Made by a program: the position numbers and the translations under genes. Shown here in pieces: positions 15,987-25,119 of a DNA stretch of 55,895 nucleotides (the stretch's first letter is position 1; every line of letters begins with the position of its first letter). The stretch spans positions 1-55,895 of the forward strand of contig JAAWSV010000015.1 of assembly GCA_022801715.1 (NCBI GenBank), written 5' to 3'. The DNA comes from Oscillospiraceae bacterium (GTDB lineage Bacteria > Bacillota > Clostridia > Oscillospirales > Oscillospiraceae). The notes under the pieces were generated by a model that was given only the letters and a program-made list of their open reading frames with translations, did not search any database and was not told the DNA's origin.

Positions 15987-16633
15987 AGGCGCATCGCCTG
16001 CCTCATATAGTGGTTGCTCCGCCGCTCCTCAGCAAGGGTGGAGGCGGGGCCGTGGCCGGAGTAGACGGTGAAGTCCCCCTCCAGCTCCCCCAGCCGCTTC
16101 AGGGAGGCGACCATCTTCCGCTCGCTGCCCCCCTCCATATCGCACCGGCCGCAGGAGCCGGCGAAGAGGGTGTCCCCGGCGAACATAACGGTGTCGCAGA
16201 GCAGCGTCACGCTGCCCTCGCTGTGGCCGGGGGTGGACAGGACGGAGATGGTCAGGCCGTCGAGGAGCAGGGTGTCCCCCTCCTTGTACCAGTTGACCTC
16301 CGCCCAGGGGCCGCCGCTCTCGATGAGGCTCCACGCGGGGAAGAGCCTCTGGTCCTGGGAGCGGCCCAAGCCGGGCTGGCCGAAGTCCTCCTTGGACATG
16401 TAGACCTCCGCCTCCGGCCAGCGGTCTATGAGGGCGGGGACGCCCTCCACGTGGTCAAAGTGGCCATGGGTCAGGAAGATTCGCCCCAGCTCCAAGCCCG
16501 CCCGCTCGATGGCGGCGGCAATGCGCTCTCCCTCCCCACCGGGGTCGATGGCGGCGCAGCGGCGGCTCTCCTCGTCGATCAGCAGGCAGCAGTTGGTCTG
16601 CAACGCTCCCACCGGGATGATCTGTACAGTCAT
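15983..16633 (-). CDS. MBL-fold hydrolase (glyoxalase II-like)
   Basis: Metallo-beta-lactamase fold enzyme of 216 residues. The metal motif THGHFDH is at 55-61 and STPGHSEGS and FAGDTLF supply the further ligands. It has the size and layout of the hydroxyacylglutathione-hydrolase-like (YcbL) subgroup; the thioester substrate is not known. The ATG at 16633 is chosen over a GTG at 16639 because it forms an ATGA overlap with the upstream stop and has AGAGG at good spacing. It is also coupled to hemZ downstream. Confidence 0.9.
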   Translation of the reverse strand: MTVQIIPVGALQTNCCLLIDEESRRCAAIDPGGEGERIAAAIERAGLELGRIFLTHGHFDHVEGVPALIDRWPEAEVYMSKEDFGQPGLGRSQDQRLFPAWSLIESGGPWAEVNWYKEGDTLLLDGLTISVLSTPGHSEGSVTLLCDTVMFAGDTLFAGSCGRCDMEGGSERKMVASLKRLGELEGDFTVYSGHGPASTLAEERRSNHYMRQAMRL

Positions 16634-17091
16634 GGGCACCTCTTTTCTTCATGTGCGTCTTGGGATGATACAGGTTCGCTGTCTCCGTAGTAGCCCTTCC
16701 GGAAGGCGATGACACCCTGTACCGGTTCCTTCTTCGACTTTTTGATCGTGGGGACGTACAGGCCGATGCCCAGCCGGAGGGAGGTGGCGCCGTCGCGGTC
16801 CGCTTTGATCTCCGGATCCAGGGCCTTGAGGGCCTTGTACACCTCGTTGAAGGGCCGCCCTGCCAAGACGATCCCTTGGCAGCAAAACCCTGCGTCCACG
16901 CTTCCCTCCACGGCGATCAGCCGGTCATCCTGGCTGAAATCCAAGTTCAGCTTGCCGGTGCACAGCCTGTAGCCAGGGGTGTACCGGTTGTCAATCCGCC
17001 GGTACGCCTCCCCCAGCAGCTCGCGTACCTCGTCGCAGTGCATACCGAATTGGAGCTCTCCCACCCCAACATAGGGGGTGATCTCGACCAT
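16630..17091 (-). CDS. Conserved-looking hypothetical protein
   Basis: Soluble protein of 153 residues, not recognised. It begins MVEITPYVGVGELQFGMHCD, followed by alternating strands and short helices, including a GMxxDEVRELLG pattern like the small-protein modules often found in uncharacterised bacterial operons. Two cysteines (GFCCQG) lie mid-protein. The ATG at 17091 has GGAGG 8 nt upstream; upstream residues look non-coding. The stop overlaps the next start (ATGA), so it is expressed with the MBL hydrolase. No function is proposed. Confidence 0.75.
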   Translation of the reverse strand: MVEITPYVGVGELQFGMHCDEVRELLGEAYRRIDNRYTPGYRLCTGKLNLDFSQDDRLIAVEGSVDAGFCCQGIVLAGRPFNEVYKALKALDPEIKADRDGATSLRLGIGLYVPTIKKSKKEPVQGVIAFRKGYYGDSEPVSSQDAHEEKRCP

Positions 17092-17128
17092 CTGCTGTCC
17101 CTCCTTCCGCGGCCTCTCCCCGAACAGA

Positions 17129-17572
17129 TCAGGGCTTCTGGGTGTCAAACAAGATGGTAATGGGCCCGTCGTTCACCGAGGCCACCTGCATCTCCGCGCC
17201 GAACTCCCCGTGTGCTACCGGAAACCCCCGCTCCCGGCACCGCGCCATGAACCGCTCATAGAGGGGGATGGCAGCATCGGGCCTGGCGGCGTGGGAGAAT
17301 CCCGGCCGCCGGCTGGAGGTATCCGCCAGGAGGGTAAACTGGCTCACCACCAACAGGCTCCCGCCCACGGCGGCGAGGTCCAGGTTCATCTTACCGTTCT
17401 CGTCGTCAAAGACCCGCAGGTTGCAGATCTTGTCCGCCAATTTCACCGCGGCCTCCTCTGTATCCTCCGGGGCCACGCCCAAGAGGACCAGATAGCCCCG
17501 GTCGATCGCGCCGTTCACACGGCCCTCGATAGTCACCGAGGCGGAGGAGACGCGGGTTACGACGGCTTTCAT
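17129..17572 (-). CDS. dtd: D-aminoacyl-tRNA deacylase
   Basis: Dtd hydrolyses D-amino acids wrongly attached to tRNA. The 147 residues match the family length. The catalytic-pocket motif SQFTLLAD (about 77-84) is intact, the NxPVT-type motif appears as NDGPIT near the C-terminus, and the N-terminus MKAVVTRVSSASVTIEG is typical. It lies 35 nt after rel, an arrangement widespread in Firmicutes. Confidence 0.96.
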   Translation of the reverse strand: MKAVVTRVSSASVTIEGRVNGAIDRGYLVLLGVAPEDTEEAAVKLADKICNLRVFDDENGKMNLDLAAVGGSLLVVSQFTLLADTSSRRPGFSHAARPDAAIPLYERFMARCRERGFPVAHGEFGAEMQVASVNDGPITILFDTQKP

Positions 17573-17607
17573 AGAAACACCAGCCTTTCACTCAATATTC
17601 CGAAGCA

Positions 17608-19800
17608 TCACCCCGCTGTGCGGGTGATTTTGATCACGCTGGAGATGTTGCGCAGCTTTGCCATGATGATGTCTAAGTGGGCCTTGTCTGTCACCTGGAT
17701 GGTCAGATAGAAGATGGCAAAGCCGTCGGTGGTGGTGTGGACCTTCAGGCTGGCTACGCCGGCCTTGCCGGTGCTGAGGGCCGCGGAGATGTCCATGAGG
17801 AGGTTGTTTCGGTCCTTGCAGACCACCTCCAGGGAGGTGGTGTAGCTCTCCCGGGTGTCCTCGCCCCAACTGACCTTGATCCAGCGGCCGGGGTCACGCT
17901 TTCGGTTCTCCTCGCTGGCGTTGGGGCAGTCCTTCCGGTGGACGGAGACCCCGTAGCCCCGGGTGATGAAGCCGGCGATGTCGTCGCCGGGCACCGGGGT
18001 GCAGCACTTGGCGAACTTCACCAAGCAGTTGGAGAGGCCCTCCACAATGATGCCCTTCTCGCTCTTGGTCCGGGGGGGCGGGGACAGGGCCTTCCTGGCC
18101 TCCTTCCGGGCGGCCTCCGCGGCGGAGCGCTCCGCCCGGCTCTGGGCGGTGACCTCCTCCCGAATGCGGTGGGCTGCCTTGGCCGCGGTGTAGCCGCCGT
18201 AGCCGATGGCCGCGTAGAGATCGTCCAGGGAGCGGAAGTTGGTGGGCTTGAGCATCCGGTTGATCATCTCCTGCGTCACCATGGTGCTCAGAGAGATGCC
18301 AAGGTGTTTCAGCTCCGCCTCAAAGGCGGCGCGGCCGTTGGCGATGTTCTCGTCCCGGCGCTCCTTCTTGAACCACTGGCGGATCTTGCTGCGGGCCTCG
18401 CTGGACTTGGCGATCTGCATCCAGTCCCGGCTGGGGCCCTTGGCGCTCTTGCTGGTCTGGATCTCCACGATGTCGCCGTTGTGGAGAACGTAGTCAAAGC
18501 CCACCATCCGGCCGTTGACCTTGGCCCCCACCATGGAGTTGCCCACGGCGGAGTGGACGGAGTAGGCAAAGTCGATGGGGGTAGCCCCGGCGGGCAGGTT
18601 CGTGATGTCCCCCCGGGGGGTAAAGACGAACACCTCGTCGTCAAACATATCCACCTTCAGGCTGTGGATAAAGTCCTCGGCATCGGCGTCCACCTGGTTC
18701 TCCAGGAGCCTGCGGATCCACCCGTAGGTGGCCTCCTTGTCGTCCTGCTTGATCCCCTGCTTGTACTTCCAGTGGGCGGCCACGCCGTACTCGGCGATGG
18801 CGTGCATGTCGTAGGTGCGGATCTGCACCTCGAAGGGGATGCCCTCCTCGCCGATGACGGTGGTGTGGAGGGACTGGTACATGTTGGGCTTGGGCGTGGC
18901 GATATAGTCCTTGAACCGGCCCAGGACCGGCTTATAGAGGTCATGGATAACGCCCAGCACGTTGTAGCAGTCCGCCACGGTGTTCACCAGCACGCGGAAG
19001 GCGAAGAGGTCATAGACCTCGTCGATGGTCTTGTCCTGCGAGAACATCTTCCGGTAGATGCTGTAGGGGTGCTTCACCCGGCCATAGACCATGGCGTTCT
19101 CGATCTGCATCTCCCCCAGCTTCTCCACCACAACGTCCTGGATCCGGTCCATGAAGGCCTGATACTCCCGGTTCTTCTCCGCCAAGGCGCTGGTGACCTC
19201 CTCATAGCCCACCGGGTCCAGGTACCGCAGGGACAGGTCCTCCAGCTCCCACTTCACCTTCTGCATCCCCAGACGGTGGGCGATGGGGGCGTAGATCTCC
19301 ATGGTCTCAAAGGCCTTCTTGCGCTGCTTCTCCGGGGTCTGGTACTCCATGGTGCGCATGTTGTGGAGCCGGTCGGCGATCTTAATGAGCACCACCCGGA
19401 TGTCCCGGCTCATGGCGAAGAGCATCTTCCGGAGGTTCTCCATCTGCTCCTCTTCCATGGTGGTGTAGTTGATGTGGGTGAGCTTGGTGACGCCGTCCAC
19501 GATGTCCGCCACCGTGACGCCAAAGCGCTTGGCGATGTCCTCATAGGTGCTGTCCGTGTCCTCGATGCAGTCGTGGAGCAGGGAGGCCATGATGGACTCG
19601 CTGTCCAGGCGCAGCTCCGCCACGATCTGGGCCACGTTCAGCGGGTGGGTGATATAGGGCGTGCCGTCCCGGCGCATCTGGGTGCCGTGGTGGGACTGGG
19701 CGTAGTCAAAGGCGGCGCGGATCTGGCTCAGATCCGCGGAGATGTTATAGCCCCGTATGGTCTTTTCTAAGTGTTGATATCGCTCCTCAATGGTAGCCAC
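17608..19800 (-). CDS. relA: Bifunctional (p)ppGpp synthetase/hydrolase Rel
   Basis: Stringent-response enzyme of 730 residues. The HD hydrolase domain carries H52, HD at 76-77 and ED at 80-81, so hydrolase activity looks intact. The synthetase domain has YQSLHTTVIG and VQIRTYDMHAIAEYGVAAHW. A TGS domain (VFVFTPRGDITNLPAGATP) and a C-terminal ACT domain follow, the usual long RSH layout. The GTG at 19800 is preferred: AAGGGGG lies 8 nt upstream and the protein then has the standard N-terminus. The start lies inside the end of recJ (14-nt overlap), so the two are coupled. Confidence 0.96.
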   Translation of the reverse strand: MATIEERYQHLEKTIRGYNISADLSQIRAAFDYAQSHHGTQMRRDGTPYITHPLNVAQIVAELRLDSESIMASLLHDCIEDTDSTYEDIAKRFGVTVADIVDGVTKLTHINYTTMEEEQMENLRKMLFAMSRDIRVVLIKIADRLHNMRTMEYQTPEKQRKKAFETMEIYAPIAHRLGMQKVKWELEDLSLRYLDPVGYEEVTSALAEKNREYQAFMDRIQDVVVEKLGEMQIENAMVYGRVKHPYSIYRKMFSQDKTIDEVYDLFAFRVLVNTVADCYNVLGVIHDLYKPVLGRFKDYIATPKPNMYQSLHTTVIGEEGIPFEVQIRTYDMHAIAEYGVAAHWKYKQGIKQDDKEATYGWIRRLLENQVDADAEDFIHSLKVDMFDDEVFVFTPRGDITNLPAGATPIDFAYSVHSAVGNSMVGAKVNGRMVGFDYVLHNGDIVEIQTSKSAKGPSRDWMQIAKSSEARSKIRQWFKKERRDENIANGRAAFEAELKHLGISLSTMVTQEMINRMLKPTNFRSLDDLYAAIGYGGYTAAKAAHRIREEVTAQSRAERSAAEAARKEARKALSPPPRTKSEKGIIVEGLSNCLVKFAKCCTPVPGDDIAGFITRGYGVSVHRKDCPNASEENRKRDPGRWIKVSWGEDTRESYTTSLEVVCKDRNNLLMDISAALSTGKAGVASLKVHTTTDGFAIFYLTIQVTDKAHLDIIMAKLRNISSVIKITRTAG

Positions 19801-21898
19801 AGTGGTTGCCCCCTTCTCTCTCGCCCTCCAGCAGCCGATGCAGACGCTGGAGATGGCAGCTCTCCTCCAGTACCACCTTGCCCGTGGCACAGATGGCAAT
19901 TTTCAGGTGCTCCTCCGCCTCCTCCAAGGCGATAAGCCCCCGTTCGGCGAATACCGCCAGCCCCACCTCCGTGCGGAGGAAGGGCTCGGCCCCGCCCACC
20001 TGTCCCGCCAGACGGCGCAGGGCGGGCAGACGGGAGTCCGTCTCCTCCCCCTGCCGGTTCAGCTGGACAAGCGTCTGCCAAAGGCGGACAAACTGCTCTC
20101 GGCTGGGCAGGAGGCGGGCCGCCTCCTCGGCGGTGAGGTCCGTGCCGGCGGTGAGGGCGGCGGACAGGGCCATGTTCTCCCGCTCCCGCTGACTGGGGGA
20201 GTGGGAGGAGCGCAGATCCACCACCTGGAGCTGCACGGTACGGCTGCCCCGAAACTCGTTGATTTGCAGATAGAACGCCGCGTCTACCCGGTCTCCGGCG
20301 TTCAGGGCGCAGTCGGCCCGGGTGGCGGAGAAGTAGATGGCGTCAAAGACATATTTTCCCTTGGCCAGGCGGAGCTTCAGGTGTTTATTCTGCCCCACCG
20401 GCTGCATATTTTCCAGCTTGGCGCCCAAAAAGCAGAACACCGGCCGGCCGTTCCCCGCGCCGTAGGGCTCCAGGGCGGAGAGGGCGTCCACCTCCCGCAG
20501 TGAGATCAGCTCCGGCCGGCGGAGCACCACGTCCACCTCCAGGGAGGATACCGGGGCCACGCCCCCCACGTACTCGCTGACGCAGCGGTTGATCCGCCGG
20601 CGGAAGGCGGGGATGTTCTCCCGCCGGATGGTGAAGCCCGCCGCCAGCTCGTGGCCGCCGAAGCCCTCCAAGAGGTCCGCGCAGGACTCCAGGGCGGCAA
20701 AGAGGTTGAAGCCGCCGTAGCTGCGGCAGGAGCACTTGCCCATGTCCTCGTTGAGGTGGATCATAAAGCTGGGGCATGAGTACTTCTCCGCCAGCCGGGA
20801 GGCCACAATGCCCACCACCCCTTGGTGCCACTGGTCGCTGGAGAGCACCAAGGCGCTTCTCTCCCCAAGGCCCAGCGCCTCGATCTGCTCCACCGCTTGG
20901 TTGAAGATCTCCTGCTCCACCACCTGCCGCTCCCGGTTCAGAGCGCACAGCTGGCGGGACAGCTCCTCCGCCTTGGCGCTGTCGCCGGTGAGGAGGAGGT
21001 CCGCGGCCAGCTCCGCCTCCCCCATCCGCCCGGCGGCGTTGAGCCGGGGGGCTAGGACGAAGCCGATCTGGATGGAGGTGATCTCCTTGTCATAGAGCCC
21101 TGTCTCCCGGAGAAGGGCCTGTAATCCGATAAAATCCGTGCTGCGGATGCTCTGGATGCCCCGGTGGACAATGGTCCGGTTCTCCCCGCTCATGTGCATC
21201 ACGTCGGCCACCGTGCCGATGGCCGCCAGCGTGCAGTACCGGGCGAAGAGGGCCTCCTCCCGGTCGTCGCCCCCCAGGGCCAGCACCAGCTTCAGCGCCA
21301 CGCCCACCCCGGCCAGCGACTTAAAGGGGTAGGGACAGTCCGGCCGGTGGGGGTTCACCACCGCGGCGGCGTCGGGGAGCTGCTCCTTGCACTCGTGGTG
21401 GTCGGTGATGATGAGGTCCACCCCGAGGGTCTTGGCGTACTCCGCCTCCTCCACGCCGGTGATGCCGCAGTCCACCGTGATGATGAGATCCACGCCCTCC
21501 TCCTCCCGGAGGTGGCGCATGGGCTCCTTCCCCAGACCGTAGCCGTCCTCCAGCCGGCGGGGGATATACTTGACGCACCGCCCCCCCCGGCTGCGCAGAT
21601 AGTCCACCAGCAGCACGGTGGCGGTGATGCCGTCCACATCGTAGTCGCCAAAGACGGCGATCTTCTCATCGCGGGCAATGGCGGCGTTGATCCGCTCCAC
21701 CGCCCGGTCCATGTCCTTCATCAGGAAGGGGGAGTGGGAGAGGCTTCGCTCCCGCTCCAAAAACACCGCCGCCTGCTCCACATCGGCCACTCCTCGGGAG
21801 GCCAGCACCGTGGAGATCAGATAGGGATAGCCGGCGTCCATCAGCTGCTCCACCGTCTCCTCCGAGCCGGGAACCGCTGTCCAGCGGGCGTATTTCAA
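19787..21898 (-). CDS. recJ: Single-stranded-DNA-specific exonuclease RecJ
   Basis: DHH-family 5'-3' exonuclease of 703 residues acting in recombination and repair. Motif I FGDYDVDG (about 83-90), motif III ITDHHECK with D166-H167-H168, and the DHHA1 GG(H)xxAAG-type sequence FGGHELAAGF are all present, followed by the OB domain. The start is an unusual TTG at 21898: GAGG is 8 nt upstream, and the ATG at 21903 runs into a stop after two codons. It is the first gene of the recJ-rel-dtd run, with a good promoter upstream. Confidence 0.95.
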   Translation of the reverse strand: MKYARWTAVPGSEETVEQLMDAGYPYLISTVLASRGVADVEQAAVFLERERSLSHSPFLMKDMDRAVERINAAIARDEKIAVFGDYDVDGITATVLLVDYLRSRGGRCVKYIPRRLEDGYGLGKEPMRHLREEEGVDLIITVDCGITGVEEAEYAKTLGVDLIITDHHECKEQLPDAAAVVNPHRPDCPYPFKSLAGVGVALKLVLALGGDDREEALFARYCTLAAIGTVADVMHMSGENRTIVHRGIQSIRSTDFIGLQALLRETGLYDKEITSIQIGFVLAPRLNAAGRMGEAELAADLLLTGDSAKAEELSRQLCALNRERQVVEQEIFNQAVEQIEALGLGERSALVLSSDQWHQGVVGIVASRLAEKYSCPSFMIHLNEDMGKCSCRSYGGFNLFAALESCADLLEGFGGHELAAGFTIRRENIPAFRRRINRCVSEYVGGVAPVSSLEVDVVLRRPELISLREVDALSALEPYGAGNGRPVFCFLGAKLENMQPVGQNKHLKLRLAKGKYVFDAIYFSATRADCALNAGDRVDAAFYLQINEFRGSRTVQLQVVDLRSSHSPSQRERENMALSAALTAGTDLTAEEAARLLPSREQFVRLWQTLVQLNRQGEETDSRLPALRRLAGQVGGAEPFLRTEVGLAVFAERGLIALEEAEEHLKIAICATGKVVLEESCHLQRLHRLLEGEREGGNHCGYH

Positions 21899-21980
21899 GG
21901 CATATCCCTCCTCTCCTTCTGCGGCGCGCTATGGCATATCAGGTGCGCATTTCCCGCAAAGATTTGTATAGTAACATCTT

Positions 21981-22009
21981 ATTATAGCAAAAGTTTAGGG
22001 AAAGGTAAA
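21981..22009 (-). promoter_or_regulatory. Promoter of the recJ operon
   Basis: On the minus strand, TTTACC (22009-22004), a 17-nt spacer and a perfect TATAAT (21986-21981), about 83 nt upstream of the recJ TTG. Confidence 0.7.
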
Positions 22010-22047
22010 GGGAAAAGTATATGGATTTCCCGCAGATCGTAAAACGC

Positions 22048-22079
22048 GGAAAAGGAGCTTCCATAGAAGCTCCTTTTCC
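22048..22079 (-). terminator. Hairpin between the antiporter and the recJ promoter
   Basis: A perfect 14-bp stem GGAAAAGGAGCTTC/GAAGCTCCTTTTCC with a 4-nt loop, followed on the minus strand by GCGTTTTAC. It is placed to end transcription arriving from the antiporter. Confidence 0.6.
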
Positions 22080-22084
22080 ACGGC

Positions 22085-22375
22085 CAATAAAAGCTCTCAG
22101 CAGAGTTTTGTCTACCGATGGTGCCACCCCGCCAACACAGCTGGCGGGGCCTGCGCTAAAAATGTGCCACCGGCACATTTTTTTAACGCTGCGGCGCCCG
22201 CAGGCGCGAAATAAATTCAAATCATTTTTCCGGAAACCGCGTTTTCGGAAAAAATACTTCTCGCGGAGCGAGCGTCGAACCCCAGCCCCTCCCCATCGGG
22301 GAGGGACTGGGGCGAGGCGCAGAGCGCAGCGCAACCCTTAAATCGTTTGAAATCCGCAGATTTCAAACGAGTGAA
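22085..22375 (-). repeat. Gene-end palindromic element, copy 2
   Basis: Parts in order: ACCCCGCCAACACAGCTGGC, hairpin TGTGCCACCGGCACA, AATTCAAATCATTTTTCCGG, stem CCCCTCCCC/GGGGAGGGG-like (about 22278-22312), and the terminal hairpin CGTTTGAAATC/GATTTCAAACG (22344-22369). It matches 50577-50843 closely and 13316-13515 in part. The antiporter's stop codon lies inside the terminal hairpin. With the recJ promoter region it accounts for the 464-nt gap 21899-22362. Confidence 0.75.
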
Positions 22376-23631
22376 TTCCTCTTTCTTGCGGAGGTCCGGC
22401 CCTCGGGCTGGATCTCCCCCGCGGCCTGCAGGGACCACTTGGTCAGGGTGGGGCCCACCAGCTCATAGACCAGCACGGAGAGCAAAATCACATTCCGCAC
22501 CGCCGCGCCGTCGGACAGTGTCTGGGCGGTCAGGGCCATGCCCAGGGCCACGCCGGCCTGGGGCAGCAGAGTGATGCCGAGGTGCTTCTGGATGGTCTTG
22601 CTGCACCCGGTCATGGCGCAGCTGAGGTAGGCCCCCGCGTACTTGCCCAGGGAGCGAAAGACGATATACACCCCGCCGATCAGCAGCGCCGCGGCACTGC
22701 CTAAAACGCCCAAATCCAGCTCCGCGCCGGAGAGGACGAAGAACAGCACAAACAGCGGTGCCGTCCAGCCGTCCACGCGGCCCATCAGCTCCTCGGAGAA
22801 GTCGCAGATATTGCAGAACAGCGTCCCCGTCATCATGCAGACCAGCAGCAGTGAGAAGCCGAAGTGGATGCCGCCGATCTCGAACTCCACCATGGAGAGT
22901 CCCACTGTCAGCATCACAAAGCCGATGGAGATGGAGAGGCGCTTGCTGCGGGAGTGGAAGAACTGCTCCACGTGGTAGAGGACGAAGCCCGCCGCCGCCC
23001 CCAGCGCCAAGGACAGCACGATCTCGATAATGGGCTCTACCGCCACGGTGACGATGTTCACCGCCCCGCTCTCCAGCGCGGTGGCCACGCCGAAGGAGGC
23101 GGAGAACAGCACCAGACCCACCGCGTCGTCAATGGCCACCACCAGCAGCAGGAGCTTTGTCATGGGGCCGTCGGCCTTGTACTGGCGCACCACCATCAGC
23201 GTGGCGGCGGGGGCGGTGGCGGCGGCCACGGAGCCCAAGGTGATGGCCGAGGCGACGGAAATCACATCGGGACGGAGGATGTGCAGGACGATGAGGGCGG
23301 CGTCCACCAGTGCGGTGGTGATCACCGCCTGCAAAATGCCCACCACAATGGCCCGCCGGCCCATCTGCCTGAGCTGCGTCAGGCGGAACTCGTTGCCGAT
23401 GGTGAAGGCGATGAAGCCCAAGGCCATCTGGGAGATGATGCTCAGGTGCTCCACCTCCTCAAAGGAGGCGAAGCCCAGGCCGGGGATCTTCAGCGCCCCG
23501 ATGCAGAAGGGACCCAGCAGCAGCCCCGCCACCAGATAGGCGGTGACGGCGGGCAGGTTCAGGTACTTGGCCAGACGGGACAGCAGCAGCCCGCCCACCA
23601 GACACACGGAGAGACAGATCAGAATAGTCAT
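22363..23631 (-). CDS. CPA2-family cation:proton antiporter
   Basis: Integral membrane antiporter of 422 residues. There are 11-13 hydrophobic helices, beginning MTILICLSVCLVGGLLLSRL. The cation-site motif appears as VVAIDDAVGLVLF (about 164-176), with the paired aspartates typical of Na+(K+)/H+ exchangers. There is no TrkA or CBS domain at the C-terminus. The ATG at 23631 has AAGGTG 6 nt upstream; a GTG at 23640 would overlap that site. The last codons (ending Leu-Val) and the TGA stop come from a palindromic repeat, so the C-terminal tail may be altered compared with relatives. The ion preference is unknown. Confidence 0.9.
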   Translation of the reverse strand: MTILICLSVCLVGGLLLSRLAKYLNLPAVTAYLVAGLLLGPFCIGALKIPGLGFASFEEVEHLSIISQMALGFIAFTIGNEFRLTQLRQMGRRAIVVGILQAVITTALVDAALIVLHILRPDVISVASAITLGSVAAATAPAATLMVVRQYKADGPMTKLLLLVVAIDDAVGLVLFSASFGVATALESGAVNIVTVAVEPIIEIVLSLALGAAAGFVLYHVEQFFHSRSKRLSISIGFVMLTVGLSMVEFEIGGIHFGFSLLLVCMMTGTLFCNICDFSEELMGRVDGWTAPLFVLFFVLSGAELDLGVLGSAAALLIGGVYIVFRSLGKYAGAYLSCAMTGCSKTIQKHLGITLLPQAGVALGMALTAQTLSDGAAVRNVILLSVLVYELVGPTLTKWSLQAAGEIQPEGRTSARKRNSLV

Positions 23632-23675
23632 AGATTTCACCTTGTTTTCAAATGTATTTCCCTAAATCGCCTGTT

Positions 23676-23704
23676 ACAATAACACCGGCCTTGGAAATAG
23701 TCAA
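23676..23704 (-). promoter_or_regulatory. Promoter of the antiporter gene
   Basis: On the minus strand, TTGACT (23704-23699), a 17-nt spacer and TATTGT (23681-23676), about 45 nt upstream of the ATG. Confidence 0.75.
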
Positions 23705-23773
23705 GGTGGAAACCTACCAAAATCCCTCCGTCCGCTCCGCCGATTTTCAGCACGGTGGGAGGAACCTGCCGCC

Positions 23774-24562
23774 TCAGCCGCCCATGGATTGGATCACCGC
23801 CAGCATCTCCGCGCCGCTCTGACCCAGAGGCTCCACAATGGCAAACCAGCCGCCGCCGTCCAAGTGGAAGATCCCCGGCATGGCGTCGATGTCCGCGGCG
23901 GTGAGGGCCGCCGGGTCATAGAAGGGGCGGTCGGTGTCGGGCCGGTAGGCCCAGATGCTCAGGCGGAAGCTCTCCCCCAGCTCCTCCGGGGAGGGGGCCA
24001 CCTGTCCGCCGTCCTCGGTGTACACCGGCGCCGGGGGGACGGTGTCGCTGTAGCTCACCAAAAGGTGGCGGTACACGGTGCCGTCCTTCATGGTGGTCTC
24101 ATAGAGGCTGGCCCCGCCGAAGAAGTAGCCCTCGGGCAGGACTGTGGGCAGGTGCTCCCCGATGCCCTCCAGACCGGCGGCCTCCGCCTCGGTGAGGGAG
24201 AGCACCTCCGCCGTGTCCACGTTCTTTAGAGATTCCCCCGCGGGGAAGCTGGCGATACTGGCGGTGATGGGGTCCATGCCCTCGGGCAGGTCCGCCCATG
24301 AGCCGCTGGGCTGAGTGCCGTCCTCGCCGATGAAGGCCCCGCCGCCGGTGTCCGCGCCGTCGCCGCCCGTAACGCCGGGGAGGTCCCGGCTGTCCCCCCA
24401 CAGGGTATAGCAGAGGGCCCCGCCCAAGACGATGCACAGACAGGCCGCCAGAGCGCCATAGCGGCGCCAAGGGCTCCTCTGCCGCCGGCCCTCCGTCAGG
24501 GCGGAGGCGGCTAGGCTCTCGTCGATCTCTCCGATGGTCTCAAACAGCTCTTCCTTCTTCAT
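23774..24562 (-). CDS. Putative anti-sigma factor, single-TM
   Basis: Protein of 262 residues. The N-terminal 38 residues are short, acidic and helical (ELFETIGEIDESLAASALTEG), followed by one transmembrane helix (about 36-54). A long extracytoplasmic domain rich in Asp/Gly/Pro follows. It carries no zinc-binding HxxxCxxC motif, so it is not a classical ZAS anti-sigma. The start overlaps the ECF sigma stop (ATGA), so the pair is translated together; this and the topology are the case for an anti-sigma role. The external domain's ligand is unknown. Confidence 0.72.
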   Translation of the reverse strand: MKKEELFETIGEIDESLAASALTEGRRQRSPWRRYGALAACLCIVLGGALCYTLWGDSRDLPGVTGGDGADTGGGAFIGEDGTQPSGSWADLPEGMDPITASIASFPAGESLKNVDTAEVLSLTEAEAAGLEGIGEHLPTVLPEGYFFGGASLYETTMKDGTVYRHLLVSYSDTVPPAPVYTEDGGQVAPSPEELGESFRLSIWAYRPDTDRPFYDPAALTAADIDAMPGIFHLDGGGWFAIVEPLGQSGAEMLAVIQSMGG

Positions 24563-25119
24563 AGGTCATATCCCCTTTCCGTCAGATGGCTCCGCAGCTG
24601 CTCCCGGAGGCGGCGGAGGGTCATGGTCACCGCGGCGGGGGACATCCCCGCATCCGCCGCGATGTCCTTCACGCTGTGGGCGTACCAGTACCGCCGGAGA
24701 AACAGCGCCCGCTTCCGGCTGTCAATGCCGCGAAGGAAGGCCTCCAGCTCCTCTGTCAGGGCCCTTCGGTCCACCGCCTCCTCCGCGCTCTCGCCGCCGG
24801 ACACGATCTCCCCCAGCTCCGACAGGGCCAAGGCCACCTCGCCGCCGCCCCGCTTCTCCGCATGGCGCTGCCGCCAGCGGGAGAAGGAGAGATTCCGGGT
24901 GAGCTTCATGAGGAACGCCCCCAGCTTCTCCGGCCGGTGGGGCGGGATGGCCTCCCAGGCGCGGAGGTAGGCGTCGCTGACGCACTCCTCCGCGTCCTCC
25001 GCCGAGCCGAGGATGCCCAAGGAGAGGGCGGTACAGCCCTGTCCATACTTCTCCGCCGCCGCGGGGATGGCCTCCTCCCGCCGGGCCCAGAACAGGGAAA
25101 CGATCTCGTGGTCCTCCAT
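24559..25119 (-). CDS. ECF-type RNA polymerase sigma factor
   Basis: Sigma factor of 186 residues. Region 2 includes SAEDAEECVSDAYLRAWEAIP and LGAFLMKLTRNLSFSRWRQ (about 38-82). Region 4 is a helix-turn-helix, RRYWYAHSVKDIAADAGMSPAAVTMTLRRLREQL in successive pieces near 141-177. The ATG at 25119 is 8 nt from AAAGGAGG. It is coupled with the membrane protein downstream, which probably holds it inactive until a signal arrives. No autoregulated promoter motif is evident. Confidence 0.93.
   Translation of the reverse strand: MEDHEIVSLFWARREEAIPAAAEKYGQGCTALSLGILGSAEDAEECVSDAYLRAWEAIPPHRPEKLGAFLMKLTRNLSFSRWRQRHAEKRGGGEVALALSELGEIVSGGESAEEAVDRRALTEELEAFLRGIDSRKRALFLRRYWYAHSVKDIAADAGMSPAAVTMTLRRLREQLRSHLTERGYDL

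Noticed and set aside
17677..19770. A 697-residue plus-strand frame opposite rel
   Set aside because: His/Val/Gly-rich composition and exact coincidence with rel on the other strand; rel has complete domains and catalytic motifs.
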